Shown here in pieces: positions 1 to 7,969 of a DNA stretch of 9,763 nt; position 1 is the stretch's first letter; every line of letters begins with the position of its first letter. The notes under the pieces were generated by a model that was given only the letters and a program-made list of their open reading frames with translations, was not told where the DNA came from and did not search any database. Position numbers and translations under genes: made by a program. Origin of the DNA: an uncultured Alphaproteobacteria bacterium (GTDB lineage: Bacteria > Pseudomonadota > Alphaproteobacteria > HIMB59 > GCA-002718135); assembly GCA_902517315.1 (NCBI GenBank), contig CABYBP010000028.1, forward strand, positions 1-9,763, read 5' to 3'.

Positions 1-879
1 TTTTTTAAATTCAACCAATTGTTCTAACAGGTTTGTGGTTTCAGGAATGAACCATGGATTAGAAATTTTATCAAATATAATTTTTTTTGATTCATTGTGA
101 TTCTTTAAATCGATATTTAAACTTCTTACATTTAATAAACCTATTATATTCTCTGGATTATCTTTCCAAAATGGAATACGAGTATACCTTGATTTATTAA
201 TATTATTTATAATCTCATTGGTCTTTAATGAGGAATCTATAGAGTAAATATTTTTTCTGTGAGTAAAAATTTCTTCAACAGCTATATCATTTAATTGTAA
301 TATGCTTTGTAACATATCCTTTTCTTGCTCATAGTCAGGATTTGAAGTTTTATAGAGATCTATAACACCTTTTAGTTCCTCTTCTAATTGCAGATCGTTA
401 TTTTTTACATCATTATACTTTCTTCTAATAAGTAATTTAACAATCAAATTTATTACAAATACAAAAATAAATAAAATCTTGTTCAAATAATAAATAATTG
501 GCGAAATTAATAATGCAGTTCTATTTGGTCTGTTAATAGCATAGGTTTTAGGCAGAACTTCTGCAAATATTACAATAACAACAGTCATTATTAAAGTTGC
601 ATAAAAAATACCCTCTACTCCAAAAAGATCATAAAAAAATGCCGTAGCTAAAGAAGATGCGAGAATATTAACTAAATTGTTTGATAGAAGTAATGTAGAT
701 ATTACATTGTCTTTTTTATCTAGTAGCTCAAGTACGTACCCAGCTCTTTTACTACCCTTTTTTTTCTTATAAAGAATCCTTGCTTTAGAAGTTGCAGTTA
801 TTGCAGTTTCTGATCCAGATAAAAAACCTGAAAGAATTATAAGAATTATTAAAAATAGAAGGAGGAATAAACTTGTCAT
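1..879 (-). CDS. CNNM/CorC-type (DUF21 + CBS) membrane protein, C-terminus cut by window edge
   Basis: Translating the minus strand from the ATG at 879-877 gives 293 residues open to the left edge, so the 3' end is missing. The N-terminus has a hydrophobic helix (about residues 3-20) running into SGFLSGSETAITATS, the signature of the DUF21/CNNM membrane domain. More hydrophobic segments follow at about 62-82, 89-108 and 122-151, with the conserved AEVLPKT at 106-112. A cytoplasmic part follows with a helix (MLQSILQLNDIAVEEIF, 189-205) and the start of a CBS domain (SRYTRIPFW, 230-238). A second CBS domain and a CorC_HlyC transporter-associated domain would be expected beyond the edge. Bacterial relatives, often labelled 'hemolysin' or CorC, are now linked to magnesium export; here that role is known only from the family. 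The start codon directly follows the aroB stop (TAAATG), so translation is probably coupled. No Shine-Dalgarno sequence is visible. Confidence 0.88.
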   Translation of the reverse strand, partial: MTSLFLLLFLIILIILSGFLSGSETAITATSKARILYKKKKGSKRAGYVLELLDKKDNVISTLLLSNNLVNILASSLATAFFYDLFGVEGIFYATLIMTVVIVIFAEVLPKTYAINRPNRTALLISPIIYYLNKILFIFVFVINLIVKLLIRRKYNDVKNNDLQLEEELKGVIDLYKTSNPDYEQEKDMLQSILQLNDIAVEEIFTHRKNIYSIDSSLKTNEIINNINKSRYTRIPFWKDNPENIIGLLNVRSLNIDLKNHNESKKIIFDKISNPWFIPETTNLLEQLVEFKK

Positions 880-1962
880 TTATATATTTTGTAAAATTTT
901 ATGAACTTGATTCTTATTTAATTTTTTGTAAAAAATTGAATTACCTATTTTTTTTAATAGTGCAAAATTAATGTAGTTTTGAAAATTTTTTTTATCTTTA
1001 GTTAGTAATAGAATTAATTTTTTATCCTTTAATATTTTATCATATATTTTTAGTTTATATTTTTTGAAATGTAATAATATTTTTTCTAAATCTTTATATG
1101 ATAATAAGCCAAGATAATTTGATATTTTTGCCTCAGTTATCATCCCTATAGAAATTGCCTCTCCATGATTATATTTTCTGTAATTATAGTAACTTTCTAT
1201 AGCATGTCCGATTGTGTGTCCAAAATTTAACATTGCTCTAGATTTATTGTTAGTTGAAAATTCTTTTTCATCTTTAACAACGTAATAAAGTTTTATCATT
1301 ATTGATTTATAAATTGCTTTTTCTAAAATAGACTTATTTAAATTAAGTAATTTATTGGCGTTTTTTTCTAACCAGCAAAAAAATGTATAATCTTTTATTA
1401 ATGCATGCTTTATTATTTCTGCATATCCGGATATGATTTCTTTTTTTGGTAAACTTCTCAACACAGAAATATCAATTAAAACTCCTTTAGGCTGAAAGAA
1501 GGTTCCTATTAAATTTTTTCCATAATTAGTATTAATACCATTCTTGCCACCAATTGAGCTATCTACTTGAGATAACAGAGTTGTTGGTATAAGAAAAAAA
1601 TCCAATCCTCTTAATAAAGTACTGGAAACAAATCCTGCTAAATCCCCTAATGTGCCACCTCCAATAGCGATAATCACAGATTTTCTATTTACATCATTTT
1701 TAATTAATCTCTCGGTAAGATCTCTATATTTATTAAATGTTTTAACTTTTTCTCCGCATTGAATAGAAATAATTTTTATGTTTTTTTTATTTATAAAGTC
1801 TAAATCAATATTAATTTTTGAATCAACAATACAAAACACTTTTTCGTTTTTTTGTGCAATATTTTTGATAAATTTAGAAATATAATTTTTTTTTATTAAT
1901 ATTTCAGTTTTCAATTTTTTATTTTTAATAAATAATTTATTTTGCATAGGAATTAAGCTCAT
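880..1962 (-). CDS. aroB: 3-dehydroquinate synthase
   Basis: This 360-residue protein is of normal length for AroB, the cytoplasmic NAD- and metal-dependent enzyme that converts DAHP to 3-dehydroquinate, the second step of the shikimate pathway. The NAD-binding glycine run is at 101-103 (AIGGGTLGDLAGF), followed by the hallmark PTTLLSQVDSSIGGKNG at 126-142. The expected metal ligands are all present: Glu182 (GYAEIIKHA), His249 (LNFGHTIGHAIE) and His266 (YNHGEAISIGM). A DKK motif lies near the C-terminus (323-325). The N-terminus is Lys/Asn-rich, like the rest of the window. The start at 1962 lies inside the end of aroK, giving a 26-base overlap. A second in-frame ATG at 1947 (Met6) would shorten the overlap to 11 bases; neither has a ribosome binding site. 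The gene sits between aroK and the CNNM gene in one transcript. Confidence 0.97.
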   Translation of the reverse strand: MSLIPMQNKLFIKNKKLKTEILIKKNYISKFIKNIAQKNEKVFCIVDSKINIDLDFINKKNIKIISIQCGEKVKTFNKYRDLTERLIKNDVNRKSVIIAIGGGTLGDLAGFVSSTLLRGLDFFLIPTTLLSQVDSSIGGKNGINTNYGKNLIGTFFQPKGVLIDISVLRSLPKKEIISGYAEIIKHALIKDYTFFCWLEKNANKLLNLNKSILEKAIYKSIMIKLYYVVKDEKEFSTNNKSRAMLNFGHTIGHAIESYYNYRKYNHGEAISIGMITEAKISNYLGLLSYKDLEKILLHFKKYKLKIYDKILKDKKLILLLTKDKKNFQNYINFALLKKIGNSIFYKKLNKNQVHKILQNI

Positions 1963-2473
1963 TTTTAATCTGATCTAATACTTGAAATCTATCATTATTA
2001 TTATTTACAATAAAATCTGCTTTCTCGTAAAATTTTCGTCTATCATTATAAAGGTTTTCTAATATTTTTCTTTTATCCTTTTTTTCACTTAATAGCGGTC
2101 TTTTACTTGAAGATTTTAGTCTATTTAATAAATTTTCTAATTTGACATATAAATATATAGAGAAGGATTTTTCCCTAATTGTTTTTCTAATTCTTTTATT
2201 TATTATACTTCCACCACCTAAAGAAATTACACAATTATCATAAGATAGTAATTCAATACATATTTTTTCTTCAATATTTCTAAAATATGATTCACCATCT
2301 TCCTCAAAAATCTTACTTATACTTTTTTTAGTCAATATTTCAATTTCCCTATCTGTATCATAGAAATTTAATTTTAGATATTTGCTCAAATCTTTTCCAA
2401 TTATAGACTTTCCTGAGCCCATTAGACCCATAATACAAATATTTTTCTTATTAATCTTATTTAGATCTAACAT
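1937..2473 (-). CDS. aroK: Shikimate kinase
   Basis: Shikimate kinase transfers the ATP gamma-phosphate to shikimate 3-OH, three steps after AroB. Counting from the ATG at 2473 (178 residues, normal for the family), the P-loop GLMGSGKS is at 16-23, the Mg/shikimate-binding DTD at 39-41, the shikimate-binding Arg65 in SYFRNIEE, GGG at 86-88, and the lid Arg125 in KRPLL. The nucleotide-binding Arg145 lies in DRRKFYEKA. The frame stays open to a TTG at 2500, which would add nine residues (MSRIRNIHN). I prefer the ATG because the extra residues are not part of the fold, TTG is the weaker start, and neither has a Shine-Dalgarno sequence. The 3' end overlaps aroB by 26 bases, so the two are probably co-translated. 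aroK is the first gene of the minus-strand transcript and diverges from the gene at 2572. Confidence 0.95.
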   Translation of the reverse strand: MLDLNKINKKNICIMGLMGSGKSIIGKDLSKYLKLNFYDTDREIEILTKKSISKIFEEDGESYFRNIEEKICIELLSYDNCVISLGGGSIINKRIRKTIREKSFSIYLYVKLENLLNRLKSSSKRPLLSEKKDKRKILENLYNDRRKFYEKADFIVNNNNDRFQVLDQIKNELNSYAK

Positions 2474-2544
2474 ATTATGAATATTTCTTATTCTTGACAA
2501 ATTTTTGTTGAAATTAGAAAAAACTTAAAAAAACGGTAAAAACA

Positions 2545-2550
2545 TATAAT
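2545..2550 (+). promoter_or_regulatory. Candidate -10 box for the 2572-5392 operon
   Basis: TATAAT, a perfect sigma-70 -10 hexamer, lies 21 bases before the ATG at 2572 in the only non-coding gap upstream of the plus-strand operon. This would give a 5' leader of about 15 bases. The -35 side is poor: the best candidate is CTTAAA at 2524-2529, with a 15-base spacer. Matches to TATAAT occur easily by chance in DNA this AT-rich, so position is the main support. Confidence 0.35.
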
Positions 2551-2571
2551 AGTCATTTTTTAATATCATAT

Positions 2572-2700
2572 ATGAAAAACAGATACATTATATATTTTTT
2601 TGTAATACTAACAATAATCGTTTTTGCTTCGCTTTATATGATTGAAATTCCTTCACCCTCCACAATTCTTACAGAAAAATATTCTCTAAATCTAAAATGA
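2572..2700 (+). CDS. Small single-pass membrane protein, 42 residues, function unknown
   Basis: The ATG at 2572 opens a 42-residue frame ending in TGA at 2698-2700, which overlaps the ATG of the next gene (ATGA at 2697-2700). The product has a short basic start (MKNR), one strongly hydrophobic helix (about residues 5-24), and a short tail beginning IEIPSPSTILTEKY. A basic N-terminus before the helix fits an N-in, C-out anchor; an uncleaved signal sequence is also possible, and I see no clear signal-peptidase or lipobox site. Three things support a real gene: the exact ATGA overlap, its placement as first gene after the divergent gap, and its membrane-protein composition. From memory, small alphaproteobacterial proteins with a hydrophobic helix followed by an (D/E)-I-P-x-P tail occur near accA and aroK, but I could not check this. 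No Shine-Dalgarno sequence precedes it. Confidence 0.65.
   Translation: MKNRYIIYFFVILTIIVFASLYMIEIPSPSTILTEKYSLNLK
2587..2614 (-). promoter_or_regulatory. Candidate promoter for aroK-aroB-CNNM
   Basis: Read on the minus strand, TTGTTA (2614-2609, four of six matches to the -35 consensus) is followed after 16 bases by TATAAT (2592-2587). Transcription would start near 2580 and leave a leader of roughly 105 bases before the aroK ATG at 2473. The site lies inside the divergent 42-codon gene, so the two transcripts would overlap at their 5' ends. The call rests on hexamer matching in very AT-rich DNA and is weak. Confidence 0.25.
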
Positions 2701-4457
2701 AATTTATTAGTTTAATTTTTTTAATTTTCTTTTCAAATTCTATTTTTGCGAATGAAGAAAATAATAATGAAGTAGAAGTAATTAATTTATATGAAAGCAA
2801 GAGTCTTGACCAGATGGTGTTAGAAAATCTTAATGAGGAAGAAGTAATTGAAGAAGAAGTTGAAGATTTAAATGAAAATGCTGATATTGCAATTAATGAA
2901 GTAGAAGTTAAACAAATTGAAACTGTAAAAGATAATTTTATTCAAAAAAATGAATTAAAAGATCTAAATAATTATTTTAATAATCTTTTAAACATTAATT
3001 CAAAAACTTTACAAAAAGAAATAATTGAGGTTTTAGTAAATCTCCAATTGAATTTGGAATTAGAAAAAGATAGGGAAATATTTTTTTTAGTCATTAATTA
3101 CTTGCAATCTATTGGTCAAATTATTAAATCTTATGAATTAATTGAAATACACGACTTAAGTGACGATAAACATTTTAGTTTTTATACTGGGGTTAAATTA
3201 AATTATTTATTATCAACTTTTCAACTAAACGAAGCTTGTAATTTTAAAGAAGAATTAAATTCTAATATAAAATTAGATTTTTACCTATTAGAGAAACTTG
3301 ATATATTTTGTTTAATTTTAAATGATAATCAATCTGAAGCCAGTTTGTTAAATTCAATTTTGATAGAATCAGAACAAAATTTAGATGAATATTATCAATA
3401 TTTATTTTCACTTTTATCAAATTCACCAGTTCAGATAAATGATGATAATAAAATTAAAAATTCTGTAATTAATAAAGAATTAATTTTTTTATACGTTGCC
3501 ATGACTAGAATTGCAGAGTTACCTTTTTCACATGATTTTTATGAACTTGATAAAAAAAATCTTTCAATACCAATAATTTTGAATCAAGCCTCTCCTATTG
3601 ATTTAAGAATTAAAGCTGCAAATGAAAGTTTTTTAGAAAATTTAATTAATGTAGATAGTTTAGCAGCTTTATACATGTCAGCTGATTTTAATTCTAATCA
3701 GTTTAATAATCCAAAAAAAACAATAGAGTCTTTTTCAAATAATAATGAATTGAGCATGGCTTTTCTATTTCAATTAGTTAACATTCAAATATTTCCTAAA
3801 GATAGACTAAATATTTTAATTCAATTTTGGGATTTCGCAAAAAAAAATAATTTAGAAGAAATTGCATATAAATTATCAATTAATATGTTAAGTTCTATTG
3901 AGGCTAATTCAGACAATATAATATATGGGCCTCAAATAGCTTCAGCATATATCTTTAATAATAATTATGAAAATGCTGTTGATTGGATAAAATTGTATGA
4001 AAATGCTAAAGAGGTAGACTCGAAAAGTATTTATACAAGGATATTATTAGATTTATATTCTTCTAGTGATTTAATTACATTTATTAATTCAATAAACGTA
4101 AACTTAAATTCTTACACCTATGATCAAGTTAATGAAAACGAAGAATTATTATATGTTCTAAAATCTGTAATGAACTTAGAAATAAACTCAAACTCGAATA
4201 TAAATTTAAATAAAATTTTTGATGAAAGATCGATGCCATCAATATTTCTTTTAAACGAGATAAAAAATAGTATTGTCAATAATGATGAAGAAAAATTTCT
4301 ATTTTATTCATTAATTTCTTTAAGTGATAAAGGTTGGAGTAAAATTCATCCAGAACATCTTAAGCTTATACTAAATGGATATCTTCAATATAAAGATGGA
4401 GTAATTTTTAAAGATATAATTTTAGAGGTATTTAAAAATTATAAATTCATAATATGA
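2697..4457 (+). CDS. Exported helical protein of unknown function, 586 residues
   Basis: I do not recognise a named domain. Residues 1-18 (MKFISLIFLIFFSNSIFA) form a Sec signal peptide with likely cleavage after Ala18, so the protein should be periplasmic. Residues 19-80 are strongly acidic and low in complexity, with clusters such as NEEEVIEEEVEDLNE (46-60). From about 85 to the end it reads as alternating amphipathic helices with no further membrane segment, as in alpha-solenoid (TPR- or HEAT-like) proteins, though no canonical repeat is evident. Its two cysteines (181 and 205) could form a disulfide. A segment at 299-331 (ASPIDLRIKAANES, then LAALYMSADF) recalls large exported alphaproteobacterial hypothetical proteins near accA, some labelled 'antifreeze' proteins; this is an unverified recollection. 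It overlaps the 42-codon gene and accA by ATGA at both ends, so the three are probably translated together. Base composition matches its neighbours. Confidence 0.9.
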   Translation: MKFISLIFLIFFSNSIFANEENNNEVEVINLYESKSLDQMVLENLNEEEVIEEEVEDLNENADIAINEVEVKQIETVKDNFIQKNELKDLNNYFNNLLNINSKTLQKEIIEVLVNLQLNLELEKDREIFFLVINYLQSIGQIIKSYELIEIHDLSDDKHFSFYTGVKLNYLLSTFQLNEACNFKEELNSNIKLDFYLLEKLDIFCLILNDNQSEASLLNSILIESEQNLDEYYQYLFSLLSNSPVQINDDNKIKNSVINKELIFLYVAMTRIAELPFSHDFYELDKKNLSIPIILNQASPIDLRIKAANESFLENLINVDSLAALYMSADFNSNQFNNPKKTIESFSNNNELSMAFLFQLVNIQIFPKDRLNILIQFWDFAKKNNLEEIAYKLSINMLSSIEANSDNIIYGPQIASAYIFNNNYENAVDWIKLYENAKEVDSKSIYTRILLDLYSSSDLITFINSINVNLNSYTYDQVNENEELLYVLKSVMNLEINSNSNINLNKIFDERSMPSIFLLNEIKNSIVNNDEEKFLFYSLISLSDKGWSKIHPEHLKLILNGYLQYKDGVIFKDIILEVFKNYKFII

Positions 4458-5392
4458 TAAAATATTTTGAATTTGAAAATGAAGTAGAAAAAATTGAAAC
4501 AATATTAAAGCAACTAAATAATAATAAAGAATTAAATTTTGATAAAATTAATAAATTAAACTCAGAAAAAGATAACTTATACAAAAAAATTTATTCAAAT
4601 TTAGATCCCTGGCAAAAAGTACAAGTATCTCGACATGGAGAAAGACCACACGCTTTAGATTATATCAAAAATATATTCCAAGACATTGTTTTTTTGCATG
4701 GAGATAAAAAATATGCTGATGACAATGCAATTGTAGGAGGTTTGGCAAAAATTCAAGACAATTCAGTTTTTTTTATTGGAACAGAAAAAGGGAATACAAT
4801 GGAAACAAGAATTAAGCATAACTTTGGAATGGCTAAACCAGAGGGTTATAGAAAAGTTCAAAGATTATTAAAATTAGCTGAAAAATTTAAATTACCTTTA
4901 ATTTCGTTTGTTGATACTGCAGGTGCGTTTCCAGGAAAAGATGCTGAAGAAAGAGGTCAATCAGAATCTATAGCATCATCTATCCTTCATTTCTTAAAAA
5001 CTAAAATTCCAACAATATCAATTATTATTGGAGAAGGTGGATCAGGAGGAGCAATAGGAATTGCTACATCAGATAGAGTCATAATGTTAGAGCATTCAAT
5101 TTATTCAGTTATCTCACCTGAAGGATGTGCTTCTATATTATGGAGAAATACAGAATTTTCTCAGGAAGCAGCAAAAACTTTAAAGTTAACCTCAGCTGAT
5201 TGTAAAACTTTTAAAATTATAGATGAAATAATTCCAGAGCCACACGGAGGTGCTCATAGACATCCTATTAAACAAGCAGAAATTTTAAAAACAAAGATCA
5301 TTAGTCTGATTAATGAGCTAAAGCAAATTTCGATACAAGAATTAGTTCAAAATAGAAAAGAAAAGTATTTAAATATTACTTCGGATATTTAA
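4454..5392 (+). CDS. accA: Acetyl-CoA carboxylase carboxyltransferase subunit alpha
   Basis: AccA pairs with AccD to move CO2 from biotin on AccB to acetyl-CoA, the committed step of fatty acid synthesis in the cytoplasm. The 312 residues are close to the usual length of about 319. The N-terminal 50 residues form the expected charged helical region. Family hallmarks follow: [13 protein letters not shown] (59-71), [12 protein letters not shown] (123-134), [20 protein letters not shown] (152-171), the glycine-rich GEGGSGGA (193-200) whose backbone amides stabilise the enolate, [14 protein letters not shown] (218-231), and [10 protein letters not shown] (262-271). The start ATG overlaps the stop of the upstream exported-protein gene (ATGA, 4454-4457). 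The stop TAA (5390-5392) interlocks with the stop of convergent secA. No accB, accC or accD is in the window. Confidence 0.98.
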   Translation: MIKYFEFENEVEKIETILKQLNNNKELNFDKINKLNSEKDNLYKKIYSNLDPWQKVQVSRHGERPHALDYIKNIFQDIVFLHGDKKYADDNAIVGGLAKIQDNSVFFIGTEKGNTMETRIKHNFGMAKPEGYRKVQRLLKLAEKFKLPLISFVDTAGAFPGKDAEERGQSESIASSILHFLKTKIPTISIIIGEGGSGGAIGIATSDRVIMLEHSIYSVISPEGCASILWRNTEFSQEAAKTLKLTSADCKTFKIIDEIIPEPHGGAHRHPIKQAEILKTKIISLINELKQISIQELVQNRKEKYLNITSDI

Positions 5393-7905
5393 TTACCGTG
5401 ACATTGTTTATATTTTTTTCCTGAACCGCATGGACAAGGTTCATTTCTTCCTATTTTTTTTGTAATAATTCTTCTTGGTTCTGGAGTATTTTCTAATTTC
5501 TTATTATCATTATTTTCACTTACTAATTTGATATTAAATAATGTTTTTAAGACCCTTTGATTCTGGTTTGAAAGCATTTCATCAAAGTAATCAAAAGATT
5601 CTTTTTTATATTCATAAAATGGATCTTTACCCCCCATAGCTCTTAAGTTGACACTTCCACGTAAGGAATCCATTGCTGCCAAATGATCTCTCCAATCTTT
5701 ATCAATTTGAAACAACATAACCCTTTTTTCTGCAAACTTTAGTAACTCTGAAGAATATTGATATTGTTTTTCTTTATATTTTTGATTTATTTCATCTAGT
5801 AATCTCTTTTTAATCTCTTCATCATCAACACCTTCTTCCTCAAACCATTTTGATGCTGATATTTTTATATTAAAAGTTTCTTTAACTTTTTCAGTTAGTA
5901 AATTTGCATCCCATTCATGAGAGTATTTTTTTGGAGGAATTGTTACTTTAATTAAATAATTTACATAGTCATGAATCATATCTTCAATAATTTTTGATTG
6001 ATCATTAGTATTGAGAATTTCTCTTCTATTCTGGTAAATGATTTTTCTTTGATCATTCAATATATCATCAAACTTCAAAATTTGTTTTCTCATATCAAAA
6101 TTATGACTTTCAACTTTCTGTTGAGCTCTTTCTAAGGATTTAGTGATCATTGAGTGCGTTATAACTTCACCATCTTTGAGGCCTAATTTTGATAATACAT
6201 TTTCAAGAGTTTTTGATCCAAATATTCTCATAAGATCATCTTCTAATGATAAGAAAAAAATACTTTCGCCAATATCTCCTTGTCTTCCCGATCTACCTCT
6301 TAACTGGTTATCAATTCTTCTACTTTCATGTCTTTCTGTACCAATTACTAGTAACCCACCAGCATCGATTGCTTCTTTTTTTAAGTTATCTTTACCATTT
6401 CCTAATTTAATATCTGTACCTCTACCAGCCATATTTGTTGAGATAGTTATGTTTCCAGGCAAGCCGGCTTCCTCGATAATTTTTGCCTCACTCATATGAT
6501 TTTTAGCATTTAGAATATTATGCTTTAGATTTTCTCTATTTAATAAATCAGAAATCTTTATAGAATTTTCTACTGATGTGGTTCCTATTAGGATTGGTTG
6601 ATTGATTTTATTTCTTGACTTAACAAGATCTAACACAGCATTGTATTTTTCTCTTTTAGTCATATAAATTTGATCATTTTTATCAAGACGATTTACTTTA
6701 ATATTAGGAGGAATTTCAACAACCTCCAAATCATATATACTTTCAAATTCTTTCGCTTCTGTTGTTGCGGTTCCTGTCATCCCACTAAGACGATGATATG
6801 TTCTAAAAAAATTTTGATATGTCACAGAAGCAATAGTTTGATTTTCTTTTTGAATTACCAAAGCTTCTTTTGCTTCTATAGCTTGATGCAATCCATCACC
6901 ATATCTTCTACCTTCCATGGCTCTACCAGTTAACTCATCAATGATGACTACACTTCTATCTTTAATTATGTAATCTTTATCTTTTATAAATAAATGATGC
7001 GCTCTAAGTGCTTGGATAATATTATGGTTCAAAACCATATTTCCTAAATCTTGAAGTGTACCTTCTGTAATAATTCCATTTTCTTTCAATAATTTTTCAC
7101 AAATTTCCATTCCCTCTGTGGTAAGTAAAATACTTTTACTTTCTTCATTAATTTCAAAATCATTTTCTCTAAGAATCTTTATAATTTTATCTATTTTTGG
7201 AAACAAATCTGTATCGGAATTTGATTCAGCAGATATTACAAGAGGTGTTCTAGCTTCATCAATTAAAATACTATCGACTTCATCAACTATGGCAAATGCA
7301 TTTTTTTTAAAACATAAGTTATTGAAATCATTTTTCAAATTATCTCTTAAGTAATCAAATCCTATCTCATTATTAGTTGCATACACAACATCTGCATCGT
7401 ATTGATTTGATCTTTCTTGATGAGCTGTTTCCGAAGTGACACAACCAACACTAAGACCAAGAAAATTAAATATTTGACCCATCCATTCTGCATCTCTTTT
7501 TGCTAGATAATCATTAACTGTAATAATATGTACCGATAAGTTTTCTATAGCATTTGCATAAGCAGCTAGAGTAGCGACTAATGTCTTTCCTTCTCCTGTT
7601 TTCATTTCAGTTATTTTGTTTTCGTATAAAACCATTCCACCTATTATTTGAACATCATAGTGTCTCATATTTAATGTTCTTTTTGCTGTTTCTCTAACTA
7701 CTGCAAAAATTTCTGGCAATGATTTGGATATTGATTGAGTTTCATTAAATTTATTTTTAAAGTAATTCGTTTTATCTTTTAATTCTTGATCTGAAAGTTT
7801 AGAAATTTCTTCTTCCAGTTTGTTTACTTTCTCTACAAAATTAGCATATTTTTTAAGTGAATTAGATTTTATAGAACCAAATAATTTATTAACGATATTA
7901 ATCAT
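5389..7905 (-). CDS. secA: Preprotein translocase ATPase SecA
   Basis: SecA is the ATP-driven motor that pushes unfolded preproteins through SecYEG. The 838 residues span the full family architecture. NBD1 carries the Walker A MKTGEGKT (101-108) and Walker B region [15 protein letters not shown] (206-220). The preprotein cross-linking domain lies at about 225-365, followed by [16 protein letters not shown] (372-387). NBD2 has GTTSVENS (441-448), [12 protein letters not shown] (491-502) and [11 protein letters not shown] (534-544). The helical scaffold and wing regions include [16 protein letters not shown] (735-750). The C-terminus is a complete SEC-C zinc finger, [17 protein letters not shown], with ligands Cys824, Cys826, Cys835 and His836, which in Proteobacteria binds SecB. 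An oddity is LRAMGGKDP (754-762), where I would expect something like LR-(G/S)-Y-(A/G)-Q-(K/R)-DP. The start ATG has no Shine-Dalgarno sequence. Confidence 0.99.
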   Translation of the reverse strand: MINIVNKLFGSIKSNSLKKYANFVEKVNKLEEEISKLSDQELKDKTNYFKNKFNETQSISKSLPEIFAVVRETAKRTLNMRHYDVQIIGGMVLYENKITEMKTGEGKTLVATLAAYANAIENLSVHIITVNDYLAKRDAEWMGQIFNFLGLSVGCVTSETAHQERSNQYDADVVYATNNEIGFDYLRDNLKNDFNNLCFKKNAFAIVDEVDSILIDEARTPLVISAESNSDTDLFPKIDKIIKILRENDFEINEESKSILLTTEGMEICEKLLKENGIITEGTLQDLGNMVLNHNIIQALRAHHLFIKDKDYIIKDRSVVIIDELTGRAMEGRRYGDGLHQAIEAKEALVIQKENQTIASVTYQNFFRTYHRLSGMTGTATTEAKEFESIYDLEVVEIPPNIKVNRLDKNDQIYMTKREKYNAVLDLVKSRNKINQPILIGTTSVENSIKISDLLNRENLKHNILNAKNHMSEAKIIEEAGLPGNITISTNMAGRGTDIKLGNGKDNLKKEAIDAGGLLVIGTERHESRRIDNQLRGRSGRQGDIGESIFFLSLEDDLMRIFGSKTLENVLSKLGLKDGEVITHSMITKSLERAQQKVESHNFDMRKQILKFDDILNDQRKIIYQNRREILNTNDQSKIIEDMIHDYVNYLIKVTIPPKKYSHEWDANLLTEKVKETFNIKISASKWFEEEGVDDEEIKKRLLDEINQKYKEKQYQYSSELLKFAEKRVMLFQIDKDWRDHLAAMDSLRGSVNLRAMGGKDPFYEYKKESFDYFDEMLSNQNQRVLKTLFNIKLVSENNDNKKLENTPEPRRIITKKIGRNEPCPCGSGKKYKQCHGN

Positions 7906-7969
7906 GTTATGATAGATGGCAGTTAATATATGAAAATTATTTCTTCTACAAAGGAATTTAAGCTAAAAT
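7906..7969. promoter_or_regulatory. Divergent secA/argJ intergenic region
   Basis: These 64 bases are the only space for the promoters of both divergent genes. For secA (minus strand), TTGTAG at 7951-7946 and TATATT at 7930-7925 lie 15 bases apart, or 17 if TATTAA is taken as the -10 box; both matches are weak. For argJ no convincing pair is visible. AAGGA at 7951-7955 is the only purine-rich run, but at 14 bases from the argJ ATG it is too distant for a normal ribosome binding site. No inverted repeat or operator stands out. Confidence 0.3.

Noticed and set aside
2494..2499. Perfect TTGACA -35 hexamer on the plus strand
   Set aside because: No -10 box lies 15-19 bases downstream; the TATAAT at 2545 is 45 bases away.
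2474..2500. N-terminal extension of aroK from TTG at 2500
   Set aside because: It adds nine residues outside the kinase fold, uses a weaker start codon and has no ribosome binding site. The ATG at 2473 gives a normal length. It cannot be fully excluded.
3839..3847. Run of nine A in the exported-protein gene as a phase-variation or slippage site
   Set aside because: Poly-A runs of this size occur throughout this AT-rich window, and the reading frame is intact across it.
6143..7354. Open frames on the plus strand opposite secA (6143-6499, 6670-6933, 7118-7354)
   Set aside because: They lie wholly antisense to a well-supported secA, have no recognisable domains or start signals, and have the composition expected of an antisense shadow.
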